From NCBI GenBank assembly GCA_031841125.1, contig CM063112.1, positions 61,495,722 through 61,559,721 on the forward strand: DNA of 64,000 nt, written 5' to 3'. Positions 45,285 through 56,924 of the stretch are shown piece after piece; position 1 is the first letter of the stretch; the number at the start of each line of letters is the position of its first letter. A program made the position numbers and the translations under genes. Under the pieces are notes generated by a model. It saw nothing but the letters and a program-made list of their open reading frames with translations, ran no database searches and was not told where the DNA came from. The DNA comes from Acanthococcus lagerstroemiae (lineage: Eukaryota; Arthropoda; Insecta; Hemiptera; Eriococcidae).

Positions 45285-46020
45285 AGACGGCCTCAAAACC
45301 GGAGCAGAGTGGCTCCGGAGAAAACCTGAATTTGGCTCCGGTTCCAGTAAATAATTTTCTTCTTGTTTCGATTCCGTTAAATCATTTTTTCTAGGCTCCA
45401 GCTCCGGCTGAAAATTCTTGATGATTCGATCTCCACCGAAAATATGGTTTTGGCTCCGACATCGAATATTTTCATGGCGAGGGGGACAGATGTTGGGATG
45501 CAGAAAGGAAATCAAGGTGGAGAGGAACAGGAATTAGGGAGACTGAGAAGAACCGGAGCAGAAGACGGAGCTAAGAACTTGCTCCAGCTCCAGAGCAGTT
45601 TTAAATTTAGCCCCCGCTAAAATTCTTTTGAAACTGGTTTCGGTTCGGGTAAATATATTTCTCTACACTACTGCTGTGCTCCGACTCTGACAAATAATTT
45701 TAATCGGGCTCCGGCTTCAACCAGGATACAAAATTTTTGATGGCTCCGACTCTACCATAAATGTGATTGTTGCCCCCACTCCGAATAATGCCAGGGGTGA
45801 GACAGATAAGCGAAGGACTGGGACAGATCAAGGGGGTTGAAGGGCAGAAGCCGAAGTCGGAGCTGGAAACTGGCTGCGGTTCCAGGAACATTCTGAAATT
45901 GGTTCCTGCTCTATCTCCGAATCTAGTGACATTTTTCTAACGCTAGCTTCAGTTCCAGCAAATAATTTTTTCAAGGCTCTGGCTTCATTAAATAATTTAT
46001 TCACATTCCTACTGCGGGTC
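45285..46020 (+). repeat. Degenerate GGCTCCGGCTCC array
   Basis: Repeated words such as GGAGCAGAGTGGCTCCGGAG, TTTGGCTCCGGTTCCAGTAA, GGCTCCAGCTCCGGCTGAAA and CGGGCTCCGGCTTCAACC alternate with AAATAATTTTTT and GAAAATTTTTGATG spacers at roughly 40-50 bp intervals. Highly diverged, no conserved frame. Confidence 0.65.
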
Positions 46021-46179
46021 TCTGATTTTTACAGATGTGAACCGAAACTGTTATGTTAATTACACGTAGAACTTCATCCCTATTGGAGCAGGCGCTAATA
46101 CACGGAGAAAGCAGTGGTGCAATTACCCTGTCCAAAGAATAAAATTGAATCAGAAAAACGCTCCAGTTTGAACTGAGCC

Positions 46180-47110
46180 TGCTCGAGTCTTAAAGAGGTC
46201 AGGGAATCCTAAAGACGAATGGATGAGTTTCATAAGTAGTAAACCTGCCTTAAAAACCCTAAAGAGTCCCAAGAGGACTTCAGACTTATGATCAAGTCTG
46301 AAAGAATCTTAATCAAGTCCTCAGGAGTCCAAGACAGTCTTGAGTAAGTCTAGAAGAATCAAGTATAAAGAATCTTGAGCATGTCTGGAACAGTCCTAGT
46401 GAAAATTAGGAAATTTGAAAGAGGTTTAGAAGACGTACACAAATATTGAACAAGTATGGGAGAACCTTTATAAGTGTTCACGATTCTTGATAAAGGCTGA
46501 GAAAGTTGTAAGCAGTCTTAAACGATTCTTGAACACCCAGTGAGTCTTAAACAGAAGCGTTACATAGTCTTAAATAAATCTGGAAGAGTCTCACATGGCC
46601 GCAGAAAAGCTCCTGATAGTTTCAAGATGTCTTAAGAGTCTTATACGAGTCTTAAAGGGCTTTCTGGAAAATCTTTATTACGCATCGAAGAGTTATAAAA
46701 TCAGTGGCGTAGCCAGGATTTCCTAAAAGGGGCGAAGTAAGATTTTCAAGAGAGAAAAAATCGAAAATTGAGGTATTTTTCAAAAATCGCCGATATTAGA
46801 GGACTATTTTTTGAAAATGAGGGTAAAATTACTGCTTGAGCAACAAATTTTTGAAAAAACGTGTTTTAAAGGCGAAAAATTGCTCATTTTTACATATCTT
46901 ACATTCAATTTCAGGTGCCTTGGGGGAGGGGGGCATTCGTTTCCTTCGCCCCCTCCCCCCGCTACGCCACTGGTTATAATCAAAGACTTACAGCGAGTCA
47001 TACATCAGTTCTGAACGGTTTTAGCGAATTTTATACGAATTTGGAGAAGCTTTAAAGAGTTTAAATAAATCTGAAAGATTTTGAAGATGAACAGCCTGAA
47101 GGATTAGCTA
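46180..47110 (+). repeat. Degenerate AGTCTTAA-type array, interrupted by a MITE
   Basis: Dense GAGTCTTAAAG, AAGAGTCCCAAGAGG, GAATCTTAATCAAGTCC, CAGTCTTGAGTAAGTC, GAGTCTTATACGAGTCTTAA words continue for about 500 bp, then resume weakly after the MITE at 46,702-46,972. Spacing between words is mostly 10-30 bp with no fixed period. Confidence 0.6.
46702..46972. mobile_element. hAT-type MITE, CAGTGGCGTAGCC family, copy 2
   Basis: 271 bp from CAGTGGCGTAGCCAGG to GCTACGCCACTG, in reverse orientation relative to the 16.6-kb copy. The right flank GTTATAAT (46,973-46,980) and left flank GTTATAAAAT (46,692-46,701) fit an 8-bp duplication with two extra A in the left one. Shared interior words include AATCGCCGATATTAGAGGAC and TGCTCATTTTTACATAT. 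No coding capacity. Confidence 0.9.
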
Positions 47111-49738
47111 CTTTCAGAAACTGCTCCATTTCCCTGTTCTAGGGGAAAATTGGACTGTAATAATATGATAAATGTTAGAAATTCTCCGAAAATTGTTGGT
47201 CGAGTCTAGAATCCAAACAGCTGAAAAAATTTAACAGCATATTTTGGAAAGTGTTTTCATTTTTACAGCAATATGAAAAGCAAGGGACACAAATCGTTCA
47301 AAACTCCAAGTACTACTTTTTTATTTTCTCATTTAGATATCAACGAGAAGAGGGATTCGTACGTAGTTGGCCTTCATGACTGTGAAGAGGAACTCGAATT
47401 CAATATAAATAAATAGACCAAATTTTAAGGAAGGTAGAGGAGAGGAAAAAATATTAAATCCCCTCCAAGACTGCATTCTTGATCCACCCCTGTCTTGAGA
47501 GTCGGATTCCAATTCTTCGATGACTCTGAAACTCGGTTCACATTATTTTTTCAGATATCGCGCAATCTTAGGGAGAGCTGCGAGAAAATTCGGACTTCGC
47601 CAACACACTTTTCTAATATCAATAAATTCGAATTGGGAGTCTGGCGCGTGCCACAGAAAAAAAGGTTCAAAATCTCTCGATTTTCGAGGCCCATAACTCA
47701 TGGACGGCCACGAGTAACCGAATATTTTTGGCCCGAACCCATCATATTTGAAGAGGGGGTGCTGCCAGGTATGCGAACGAATTGTCTTCTGCGAGAAAAA
47801 GGAAATAATCAGAAATACTCTGGCATGAAAAGACGCCGACCCGAGGAAGCATTCCTATCTGACGATGGTGGGAGGATTGTTTTCCAGAACGTACGAAAGT
47901 AGAAGACATTCTTTCCTACGAGTGAAATGAGATGCGAGGCGATCGAATTTATATCGATATGTGGGGCCGAGGGGAACGCGGTACAATTTTTATTAACGAA
48001 ATACCGATAGTTCGATATGAGACCTACTTCGCGGCGGCCGTCTCAGACCAGACGTAAAATCTTACCAGTTCGTCCTAGCGTGCCGCTTCGCCGTTTTGGA
48101 GAAGACACTGATGGAAAATATTCCATATACCAGCTCTATTGAGCCGGAAAATATTTTCGAAATTCCTCGTTCCGTGCATCTGACGGCGGTGGCATCGTCC
48201 TACACCGAGTTCGCGTGCACAGCACGTAAAAATGAACGTGTACGAAGACTGCGGCTGGAGCTGGAGAAAGAAGTGACTCGAGTTTGAATAAGCAGGAAAA
48301 GAAGAAGAAAATATTTATTTCGAAATAATAATCGAAATAGCTCTTCATCGTCCCTCTTCCCTGCTCTCAGTCTCCCTGTCTCTTCCGTAAGCATCCTTTC
48401 TTCATAACTTTCTTCTTGCTTCTTTTTTTTTTCTTTTTTCCTTTCTTTACGTTTTTCCGACTGAATAAACCGGTATTCGCGGAGACTTGGGTGAAAGAGT
48501 CGCAGGCAAATGGAAAATACGCGAGGGCGAAAATTATACTAACATCTTTCGAATGTCACCGGCGACTAGAGTCCGCGGACGTCGCGTCGACCGGCTTGGC
48601 GGAGAGAGCGCCCGGAAAACCACGAGCGCATTTCATGTGTAATAGTCGCAAAGTCAAGACGATTTCCCGTTTCGTGTATAATGTTGTTTTTTTTATTCGT
48701 TTTTTAGTCGATATACACGTATATACAAATATCTTTTTTGCGGATTCGGAAGTGTACATCGCCGTTGAGAAACGTTGGAAACAAAAACTGTGAGAACATC
48801 GAGCTCCCTAGAACCATTCTTGCGTAATTAACTCCAGTCAATTTAACCCTCCCCCCCCCAAAAAAAAAACGCATTAATTTGGACAAAAATTATGTATGGC
48901 TAATGAGAAACTGCAGTCTCGGGCAGGCTGAACTTACGGTTCAATACGTGGGGGATCTGGTGACAGATTCAAATCCGTCATCAAAAGTGGGTGGAACGAG
49001 AAACACTTTTTTCTTAAAAACGTTATAGGCCTCCCTCCACCGTATCAGGCGGAATATAAATCCACAGAAAAAGAATCGTCCCCCTCCACGGAATGAACAA
49101 AACAGACAATTTTTTTAGGCTTTCTAGAAATGTCAAGGAGAGGGGAGAGGTAATATTGTTCTTTTTCATCTGAGACAGGAGGAAGGGGAGACAATTAATT
49201 TTTGTATTGTACAGGTCAATTTTTTCCACTTTGAGCCTTTTCGTTCCCCTATCATAAATACCTGTCTTAAAAATTCTGAAAAATTTACGGCTGGAATCGA
49301 GTTTAGCGACTTTCAAAACCTATGTTTCGATATCCATTATTATATTATGTTTCACGTAGATTTTCTTGCGCTCCCTTTTAAGGGGTGAAACTACCATTTT
49401 AGATTCGGAGTAAGACCGACATAAAGAATCAGCGATTTCCATATAATCTGGAAAGTGACACCTTGAGTTTTTTAATACTGAGGCCCCACCCACACCCTCG
49501 ATGCCACATAACCCTAAAATTTCGGATAATTTCAGGTCAAAATCAGGGACAGTGGAAGTCCACGAATGCACTTAAATATTGTAGTATTTCACGCCATTTT
49601 TGTCCCCCATCCATTCTTGTGAAGCCATTATTTTGGATTTAGCGTCAAACCGATGTCAAAAATGAATTCAGCAACCTCTCAGAAATGTATACCAATATTA
49701 TCTTGGTTGAATTTTCCAATTTTCAACACCCCTCCCCC
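47111..49738. other. Stretch without recognisable genes
   Basis: The 135-codon frame at 47,495-47,902 is not similar to any known protein. Positions 47,940-48,640 are CpG-richer. Degenerate-repeat phrases recur at 49,288-49,330 (GTTTAGCGACTTTCAAAACC) and 49,660-49,690 (TTCAGCAACCTCTCAGAAAT). No TE end recognised. Confidence 0.4.
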
Positions 49739-52381
49739 ATAAACTGCACACTTCAACTTCACTTATCGCACTTGGTCCCTCCTTAATCTCATTATCAGCA
49801 CCGCACAACTAAGCAGCCAACTAGTCGTCCAGTATCACCCAGACATGGCTGGCAGCGATCATATCTCCCTCATCGTTGAATCACTACAAAATCCACCCAA
49901 CCACCCTTTCGTAACTTCAAAGCTGAACCAACGGAAAATAGACTGGAAACTCTACTATAAAAGAAACGCTTCAATCATTACTCCTCCAATTACAAATCCA
50001 GAAGAGGCAACCCAACTATCACCATAAAACTCATATTCGTAGACATATCACACAAATGCACACCACATCCAACCCATCCAACTCCTCGTAGCACAGTCAC
50101 CCACAGGATACCTGTTCCTTGGTGGACCGCAGCTTGCTCCATCGTCCTCCAAAACGGAAAAAACATGCTAAGAAAACTCAGAAGAAACTCCACGCCAGAA
50201 AATTACATATACTTCAAAAAATGAAAGCCAAAGCCAAATTGGAATTCAAGACAGCCAAAAAGCACTCATGGCAGCTGTACGTCTCAAGTATCACCAAAAA
50301 CACTCCACCTGCCGAAGTATGGAACAAAATACGGGCAATAGAAAAGAAACAAACATTCCACATCCCCACCACCATCATATCCGGAGATCAGCAACCTCAT
50401 ACATCGTCCACAGACATAGCCGAATCCTTCGTTGATTCTTTCGCAAAGGCTTCAAATCGTGCAACAGCCCCACCACACTTCACCAACACTAGTCCCACAG
50501 ATAACGCCGGAGCCACTTAAAACCAACAACTCACCTACGAAGAACTACAATCAGCCATTCGACGCACCAAATCAGCAAGTTCAAGACCAGACGAAATCCA
50601 CATAAATCAAAAACGCACACCCCAAACTAAAATTCATTATTATCCGCCTCGTCAAGATCATCTGGAACACTGGACAATTTCCTCAAGCATGGCGACACCC
50701 AATCATCATACCACTTCTCAAACCACACAAACCTCCATACCTCATCGACAGCTACAGACCCATCTCACTCACCTCCGTACTCTGCAAGCTCCTAGAAGAA
50801 ATAGTCAACGCTCGGCTCCAACGCATGCTTTCCATAGAAAAACTAATGCCTCCTCAACAAGCTGGATTTCAACCCGGCCAATTAACAGAAGAACAACTTG
50901 CCTTCCTTTCCAACTCCATCTTCGAAGCCTTCTCCCGCCGCCATCATGTACTAGCCGTCTTCCTCCACCTACAAAAAGCCTTTGACACCATCTAGAAAAT
51001 ACAAATCACCGAACAACTATACAAATGGGATATCAAAGGCCGCATACTTCTCTCTATCCAGCAGTTCCTCACTAACCAAAGCTACGAAGTTCGTCTTGGT
51101 CACACCATCTCCTCAAGTCGAATACTAGACAATGGAGTTCCGCAAGGTTCCGTTCTAAGTCCTACACTCTTTAACATAGGTTTCAGCAGCATTTGTGAAG
51201 AAATAGCAACACCCGTAAAATCAGCTCTCTTCGCAGACGACCCAACCATTTTCATTTCCAGCACAAAGGAACACGTCAGCTCCAAGAAACAGTAAACGAA
51301 CTCGCATCCTGGCCTTCACGCCACGGCCTAGAATTTTCAGTTGCAAAAACTAACGCCATACACATCTGCAAAGCACACCTGTTAACACTCCATCAGCATC
51401 ACTTTAAATGGAATTTCCCTTCCCACTCAACCTGCAATCAAATATCTCCGACTTCACTTCGATTAATCACTCACCTTCAGACATCACATTAGAGAACTCA
51501 AGAAATCCTGCCACTCATGTCTCAACCTTCTCAAAAAACTACCACATACATCCTGCGGCGCCGATACAATATCTCTACTACGCATCTATCGTTCACTTAT
51601 CCGTTCAAAATACGACTACGGACTTGCCATCTACTCAGCAGCAACCAAAATTGATTTCAAAAAACTGAACGCCATTCACCATCGAGCACTACGCCCGGCC
51701 AGTGGTGCCTTCCCCACCACAGCCAGCTCCAATCTCTATTTTCTCTGCAACGAACTTCCACCGGACCTTCGCCGACAACTACTTTTCCTTCGCTTCATTA
51801 TCCGCATCAACAAATCCACACGAACGCTAATCAACCGCCACAGAAGCTACAATCGGAAACGCTTAGCACCCACACTAGAAACTGCCCTAGAAACTCTAGG
51901 ACTTCCAACCCAGAAGCAACTCACCTCATCAACACAGCCATCGCAGCAGAATGGTCACAATGCTGGCAAGCACAACATCCCACACGTCAACTTCGATCTA
52001 TCTTCGACACCCCAGTAATAGTCATCCTCTCCACCGGTCATCGCAGACACAACGTCATTCTCATCCGACTACTCACTGACCACACTCGTCTTACTCATGA
52101 ATTCCTCCTCAACAAATCACCTCCTACTGGAGTGCCCAATCGTCACGTTTCTACGCTTTCATCTCCTCAATCCCCTTACACTCAAAAATCTTTTCCAAAT
52201 CGTAACACCCGACCCACTAATCCACCATCTTTAAAAAGCAAACATCTACGCGCGATTGTAACACGCAAGTACTCATAAATTGTGCATATATGCATTGATT
52301 TCCTTTTCTTGAATCTTGTAACATGTACAATCCCGTAATTGTGGCCCCTGGTGCCCCTGCATTACGTAAATAAATAAACTG
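49739..52381 (+). pseudogene. Jockey-group LINE (EN end, RT, 3' UTR), 5'-truncated and dead
   Basis: The copy opens in the C-terminal part of an APE-type endonuclease, with the MAGSDHISL block (catalytic SDH kept) at about 49,845. A basic linker (ISGDQQPHTSSTDIAESF) and the RT follow: [19 protein letters not shown] near 50,870, [12 protein letters not shown] near 50,960, NGVPQGSVLSPTLFN near 51,135, ALFADDPTIFIS near 51,225. In motif A the catalytic Asp of the usual F-L-D-L is His here; FADD is intact. Stops and frameshifts are scattered throughout. After the C-terminal domain a 3' UTR ends in TTACGTAAATAAATAAACTG. The octamer ATAAACTG flanks the copy (49,739-49,746 and 52,374-52,381), a candidate target duplication. 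The coding strand is markedly C-rich and G-poor. Jockey versus a sister clade is inferred from motif style. Confidence 0.87.
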
Positions 52382-55257
52382 TCGACCACAATTTCAAAAT
52401 CTTGGTGGAATTAACATCAAAATCGAATGTGGAGGCTATGAAAACCTATGATCAATTGGTATCCATATTGTTCTTCACTCATTTTTCTCCTTCAAAAATT
52501 CGTTTCAAAAATCCTCTTGTTATGCCTGGTGGGGTTGCCCCACTATTAGACCTGGTCTTCTCGGACAAAAATTGTAAGGCATACGGTAAAGAAGGAGGTA
52601 AATCAATTCGTCGGCGCCGAAGAATTACAACGCGTGGGTTAGAAATGAGAAATTTAGGTTTTAACTTCTGCCCCGCGGGGTACGGTTGTCGTAACTGAGC
52701 TACCTGTCTAATAAGTAATCACGCGATATTCTTGAAGTGCTAGTCCCACCGAGGGAGAAATGAAATGGCAGCCGCCGTACGGGGTGGAGACCTTTGCTTC
52801 GGTAGGTTTAGCACTGATGCAGGGGGCTAAAGTCTCAAGCTCGTCGTTAAGAGTTGGTGGTTAAACGGAGCGGGCTCAAATGTCGGAAATGAGTCTCCGT
52901 CAAGCACACTATAACGCAGGAACATCTCACAGGCCACTGACTCCTCATCCACGGCAAGTACCCCAGCCAAATATGCTATTTAACGCATTGGGTGAGAAGG
53001 CGAGCGTCTGGCTCCTTAGAACCAGACCCCTCCGACTGATAGAAGGCAAGGGGACTGTCACACCTATCCCCATTTATCCACATGATGACATCGGATTCAA
53101 ATATTAGCCTCAGATCTTCGCTACGCGATCCGGCTGGAACCCGGAGTCCTGTCAGTCTATCACCGGGATCAGGATGTGAAATATGGGATTGTAGGCGAAC
53201 AATTTCAGCTATTCAAATGAACAGGTTAAGGGATCAAGATTCTTGGTCTCAGCGTGGTTAGATGGTGTCAAAAATGTCGAAAAACAAACTACCTGGACTC
53301 TGGACCTTTTCGACTTCAACAATGTTGAAAGGAGTTAGATGCTGTTTACTGATGAATACTTCCCTTGCACCTGCTTGCACAATCAAGACTCAAACCGTAC
53401 ACAATACCTGCTTTCACAATGACACGTTACCGCTCCGACGTAAACAATGAAAACGTCACCACTTCGACGTACCCTGCTGAAAACAACTACCCTAGTAGGG
53501 TCAAGTGACTCAGAACCCTTCATCACACTGTTTCTAGCCGCGCTAGGAAGTATTCATATTCTTTGTGCTCTGAAATTATAAGTAAAGCTATCATGTGTTC
53601 GCGCTTGCGCTCGTTATTGAAGTTCCTCCTGTCATGGATATGGATCAGGTCAGTGTACCATAGCTTATTTTAGCTACGTTTTATTACATTTATGAGAACC
53701 TTTACTCTCAAGTACTCAAATCAAGCATTCACAATGAACTCTCTCGTACATACTTCCATCTCCCAACCCGAGGGGGGCGATGACAGTAGAATGTATATGT
53801 ATATTTCTACTTGTCCATTGGCTGTTCCGTATTTGTACAGACACTATACATTGAGCATATGGTTATGCTTTACGCGTTTACCTCGAGGAAGTTTTTACTT
53901 TCTGAGGACATATCTCGCATCTCACCATTGAGATCCTCAATGGTCAAACAGTAACTTTGCTGTCCTCAACGTCTGTACCCAGTACTTCACGTACCAATGC
54001 TAAAGAGTACATAATAAACTTCATCTCATGTACCTGACATCATAGACTGATGGCCTGTTTATTTGGCGTTAGGTTACAAGAAATGGAGATAACAAAGAAT
54101 AGTTTGGAACCCTGAAGAAGAAGAAATTTTGAGTTTTCTTATTATTTGTTGTTTAAAGAATATAAGTGTTATTATCAATAATACTCTTGTTTTCTTTCTG
54201 TAACGACATTTATATTTTCCACTGCGCTTATTGGTCTGAGTTCGTGACTTTGCCCAGCCTTATCTCCGTGAGATATTTAAGTCTAATGGTTGAAATAAAA
54301 TTACCACCCACTAAGTGGTCGTATTGTACTCTGCTGATTCGATACCTAAATTTTATTTCACAGATGGCCTATCACGGCTGCTGTGAGAAAAGTGTGTAGA
54401 AAACGAACACTGGAAAGACGACAGAACTTATAGATGAAATATGAGCTTGGTTGGGGTGATTGTTGGCAGAAATTTTCAAAGTGGCGGTGTCAAAGATAAC
54501 GAAATGGCTACGGTGATCGCCGTTCTCTGGAAACCGGCGATAGTGTAGCAAGAAGAAGAAGATTATAACTTCTTTCTTGGTGTAGTATGCTCACAACGAA
54601 TAGACAGAAGCACAGGGCAGCCTTACAACGGAACTGGACTTGCCAAGTCGGAGGTTTTTGCGTGGTGAGGGTACACATGCTTGGAACACAAGAAACAGTA
54701 TGCTGCCTAAGAAGAATAACGAAAGGTCTGAGCTAATGGACTCTGTAGTGGTGTACCAGATTCTGGATGCAGCACACGACTTCGTCAGTTCTGTCCTGGA
54801 GCACCAGACAACTGGATACATTGATGGCAGGGGATTGAAGATTCTCAATTCTACAGTGCACCAGCTGGATGCAGCAAGCAGCAGAGTATACTGAAGCAGA
54901 ACTGAACGTGAGCCTTGACTTGGAAACAAGTGACACCACGGCCGTCAATACACCTTTATATAGCCTTGGTGGCTGCTTTCACCAGGAAGGGTGCACAACA
55001 CTACCCTTCACAAGACTGATTGTCAATAACGACGGTTACGCTATGAGCCGGGTTTCTCTTGGGGTTTGTATGCTACGCATGCATAACATCTTCAAGATCA
55101 ATGAAACACCAAACTATGAGGTCTTTGTCTCCCCTCATTTTTATGACGTTTCCCCACCAGTTTTTGGTTCCATCTGGTTCTCTGATCTATTGAATGTTTT
55201 CATCCAAACTGTACTAAGTGTGGAGCAAAGATACACAGGATGTGGATATGCCACAAT
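52382..55257. other. Stretch without recognisable genes
   Basis: The first 100 bp resemble a degenerate-repeat cell. Positions 52,590-53,160 are GC-richer but not similar to a known protein. Two open frames at 54,640-54,894 (84 codons) and 54,869-55,330 (153 codons) give non-repetitive, fairly protein-like translations, but I recognise neither; the longer one reads into the SINE head at its 3' end, so its last 30 codons cannot be an original C-terminus. Confidence 0.4.
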
Positions 55258-55600
55258 CGCTCTGTGGCCAAGTGGTAACACGTCCACTTTGCAATCCTTG
55301 CGTCTCAAGTTCAAGTTCAAATCCTACTAACGCCAAAAAGTTAGTGATCTGTGAACTAGCAAACAGAGCCGCTTGGTATCAATCAAGGTAGAAAGATAGC
55401 GCGCCCTGTAACCCCGCCAGTTTGAATGAAAAAGGCATTTCAATTGCAGGGCGTGTTGCCATCAGATCAGAAACATTCAGTACTGGGTGTGTGCACGTTG
55501 TAAAAAGCTTACTCAATGTTTTGGAAACATGTGGCTAGTAAGCGGACTATGCACGCTCTTCGGCATAGAATGGCAAACTACTCTGACTAACCTATCATAA
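55258..55600 (+). mobile_element. SINE with tRNA-Cys-like head (parent family of the 12.6-kb satellite)
   Basis: The head GCTCTGTGGCCAAGTGG (A box), CTTTGCAATCCTTGCG (anticodon-like GCA) and AGTTCAAATCCTAC (degraded B box) starts at about 55,258. The body follows from AACTAGCAAACAGAGCCGCT to TAGCGCGCCCTGTAACCCC, then GGAAACATGTGGCTAGTAAG and TATGCACGCTC. The body matches 23,405-23,730 in the same orientation and, at its start, the satellite units in reverse. The head matches 14,253-14,316. Confidence 0.75.
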
Positions 55601-56924
55601 GATATACCGGCACTAAGAAGAAGAAGGATCTGACATGGGCGCAAGTAAGGCCCAACGCCCCAAAAGATGGGAATGAACACGCAGAGCTATAGTGCTCGTC
55701 AAATGAACCACGCGGCAATTAGAAGTATCTACTGAATCCTGATGAAAACGGCTATAGCTTTTCATCCAAACAGGGGGGGGGGGGTGTCAGCTCGTACAAA
55801 ACCAGGCGCTCTTGACGACCACAGTCTTCCGTAATTCAGCTAGCTGCGAGCACCGAAACAAACTTGGTCGTCAATATAAGGTTCTGGAATTCCTACGTTG
55901 TACATAATGAACACTTTTCCTCTGCTGTTGTGCGATCATGCCATAAAATATGGCGAGACATTCCTGCGACAGGCCAACAAGTGTCTTCGCAACCCCCATG
56001 CGACACAACCACAATCAGCACACACACACACAAAATACAATATCAATCGTATGTGACAGTTTACAAGTCGAAGTCGCTTTTGGTATGGTAAAAAGTACAC
56101 GCACGGGCCCACGTAAATGCCGCTGCCGGTCTAGCCCGAAAGCTGAAACACGGCGGATAAAAAATAAGCCGCACCAACTGTTGCTCGGCTGTGTGACCGA
56201 ATGTACCGGAAGAAAAAAAAACATACGCCGCCATCAGCCAAAATCCCGGCGGAATTAAGCGTTTCTTTATTTTTATAACATACTTATCTTCGACAAGGAA
56301 AATCTTAATTGTACAGAAAGGCAACGTAAACACGCGATCGTTAGTTCGTATCCGAAATCTGGCAAACAACAATTTTTGCTCCCTTTTTTTTTTTTTTACT
56401 TGTATTTTTCTTCTTCTTCCTTGCGGCAAACGAACTTGCGGAAGATAAAATCTCGCGCGGCCACGTGCCACGTTAATTAGCATCGAGTTCACAAAATATG
56501 TAAGCGTACTCCAAATTAGAAAAAGAAAAAAAATAGACGAAGAAGGACAGACCGCACTAGGACCGTACGTACGAAGTTTTTGTTTTGGCGAACAGCCATT
56601 CGTTCCCAGGAGTATAGCACCGTTTTTTGTGAAGTGGTAGGTCTATAATTTCGCAACAAAATCAGATTATAGTTTCGTTTCACACGCGTTCGTTTTAACG
56701 GGCGCACTTAATGGGCACTTTCAGTCTACTTATAAAAAAATTACTACAACAATTTTTTTATTGTGTAGCTGACACAGACACGAAAGAGGTACGAATATAA
56801 TAGCTTTAACCGAAGACCACGCAAGCTGATTTTATCAGAAGACGAATCGCATAAAACTAAAGACGAAAAAAACCTACAAAACGTTTTGTTAATCAAAAAT
56901 TTGTTAAAATTGTCCTGAAAATGC
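55601..56924. other. Stretch without recognisable genes
   Basis: A G-run lies at about 55,773-55,784 and a short CACACACACAC run near 56,020. Overlapping frames on both strands at 56,015-56,490 are in CpG-richer DNA and match nothing known. Confidence 0.4.

Noticed and set aside
47495..47902. 135-codon open frame on the plus strand
   Set aside because: No recognisable domain or family, and no splice or start context that supports a gene.
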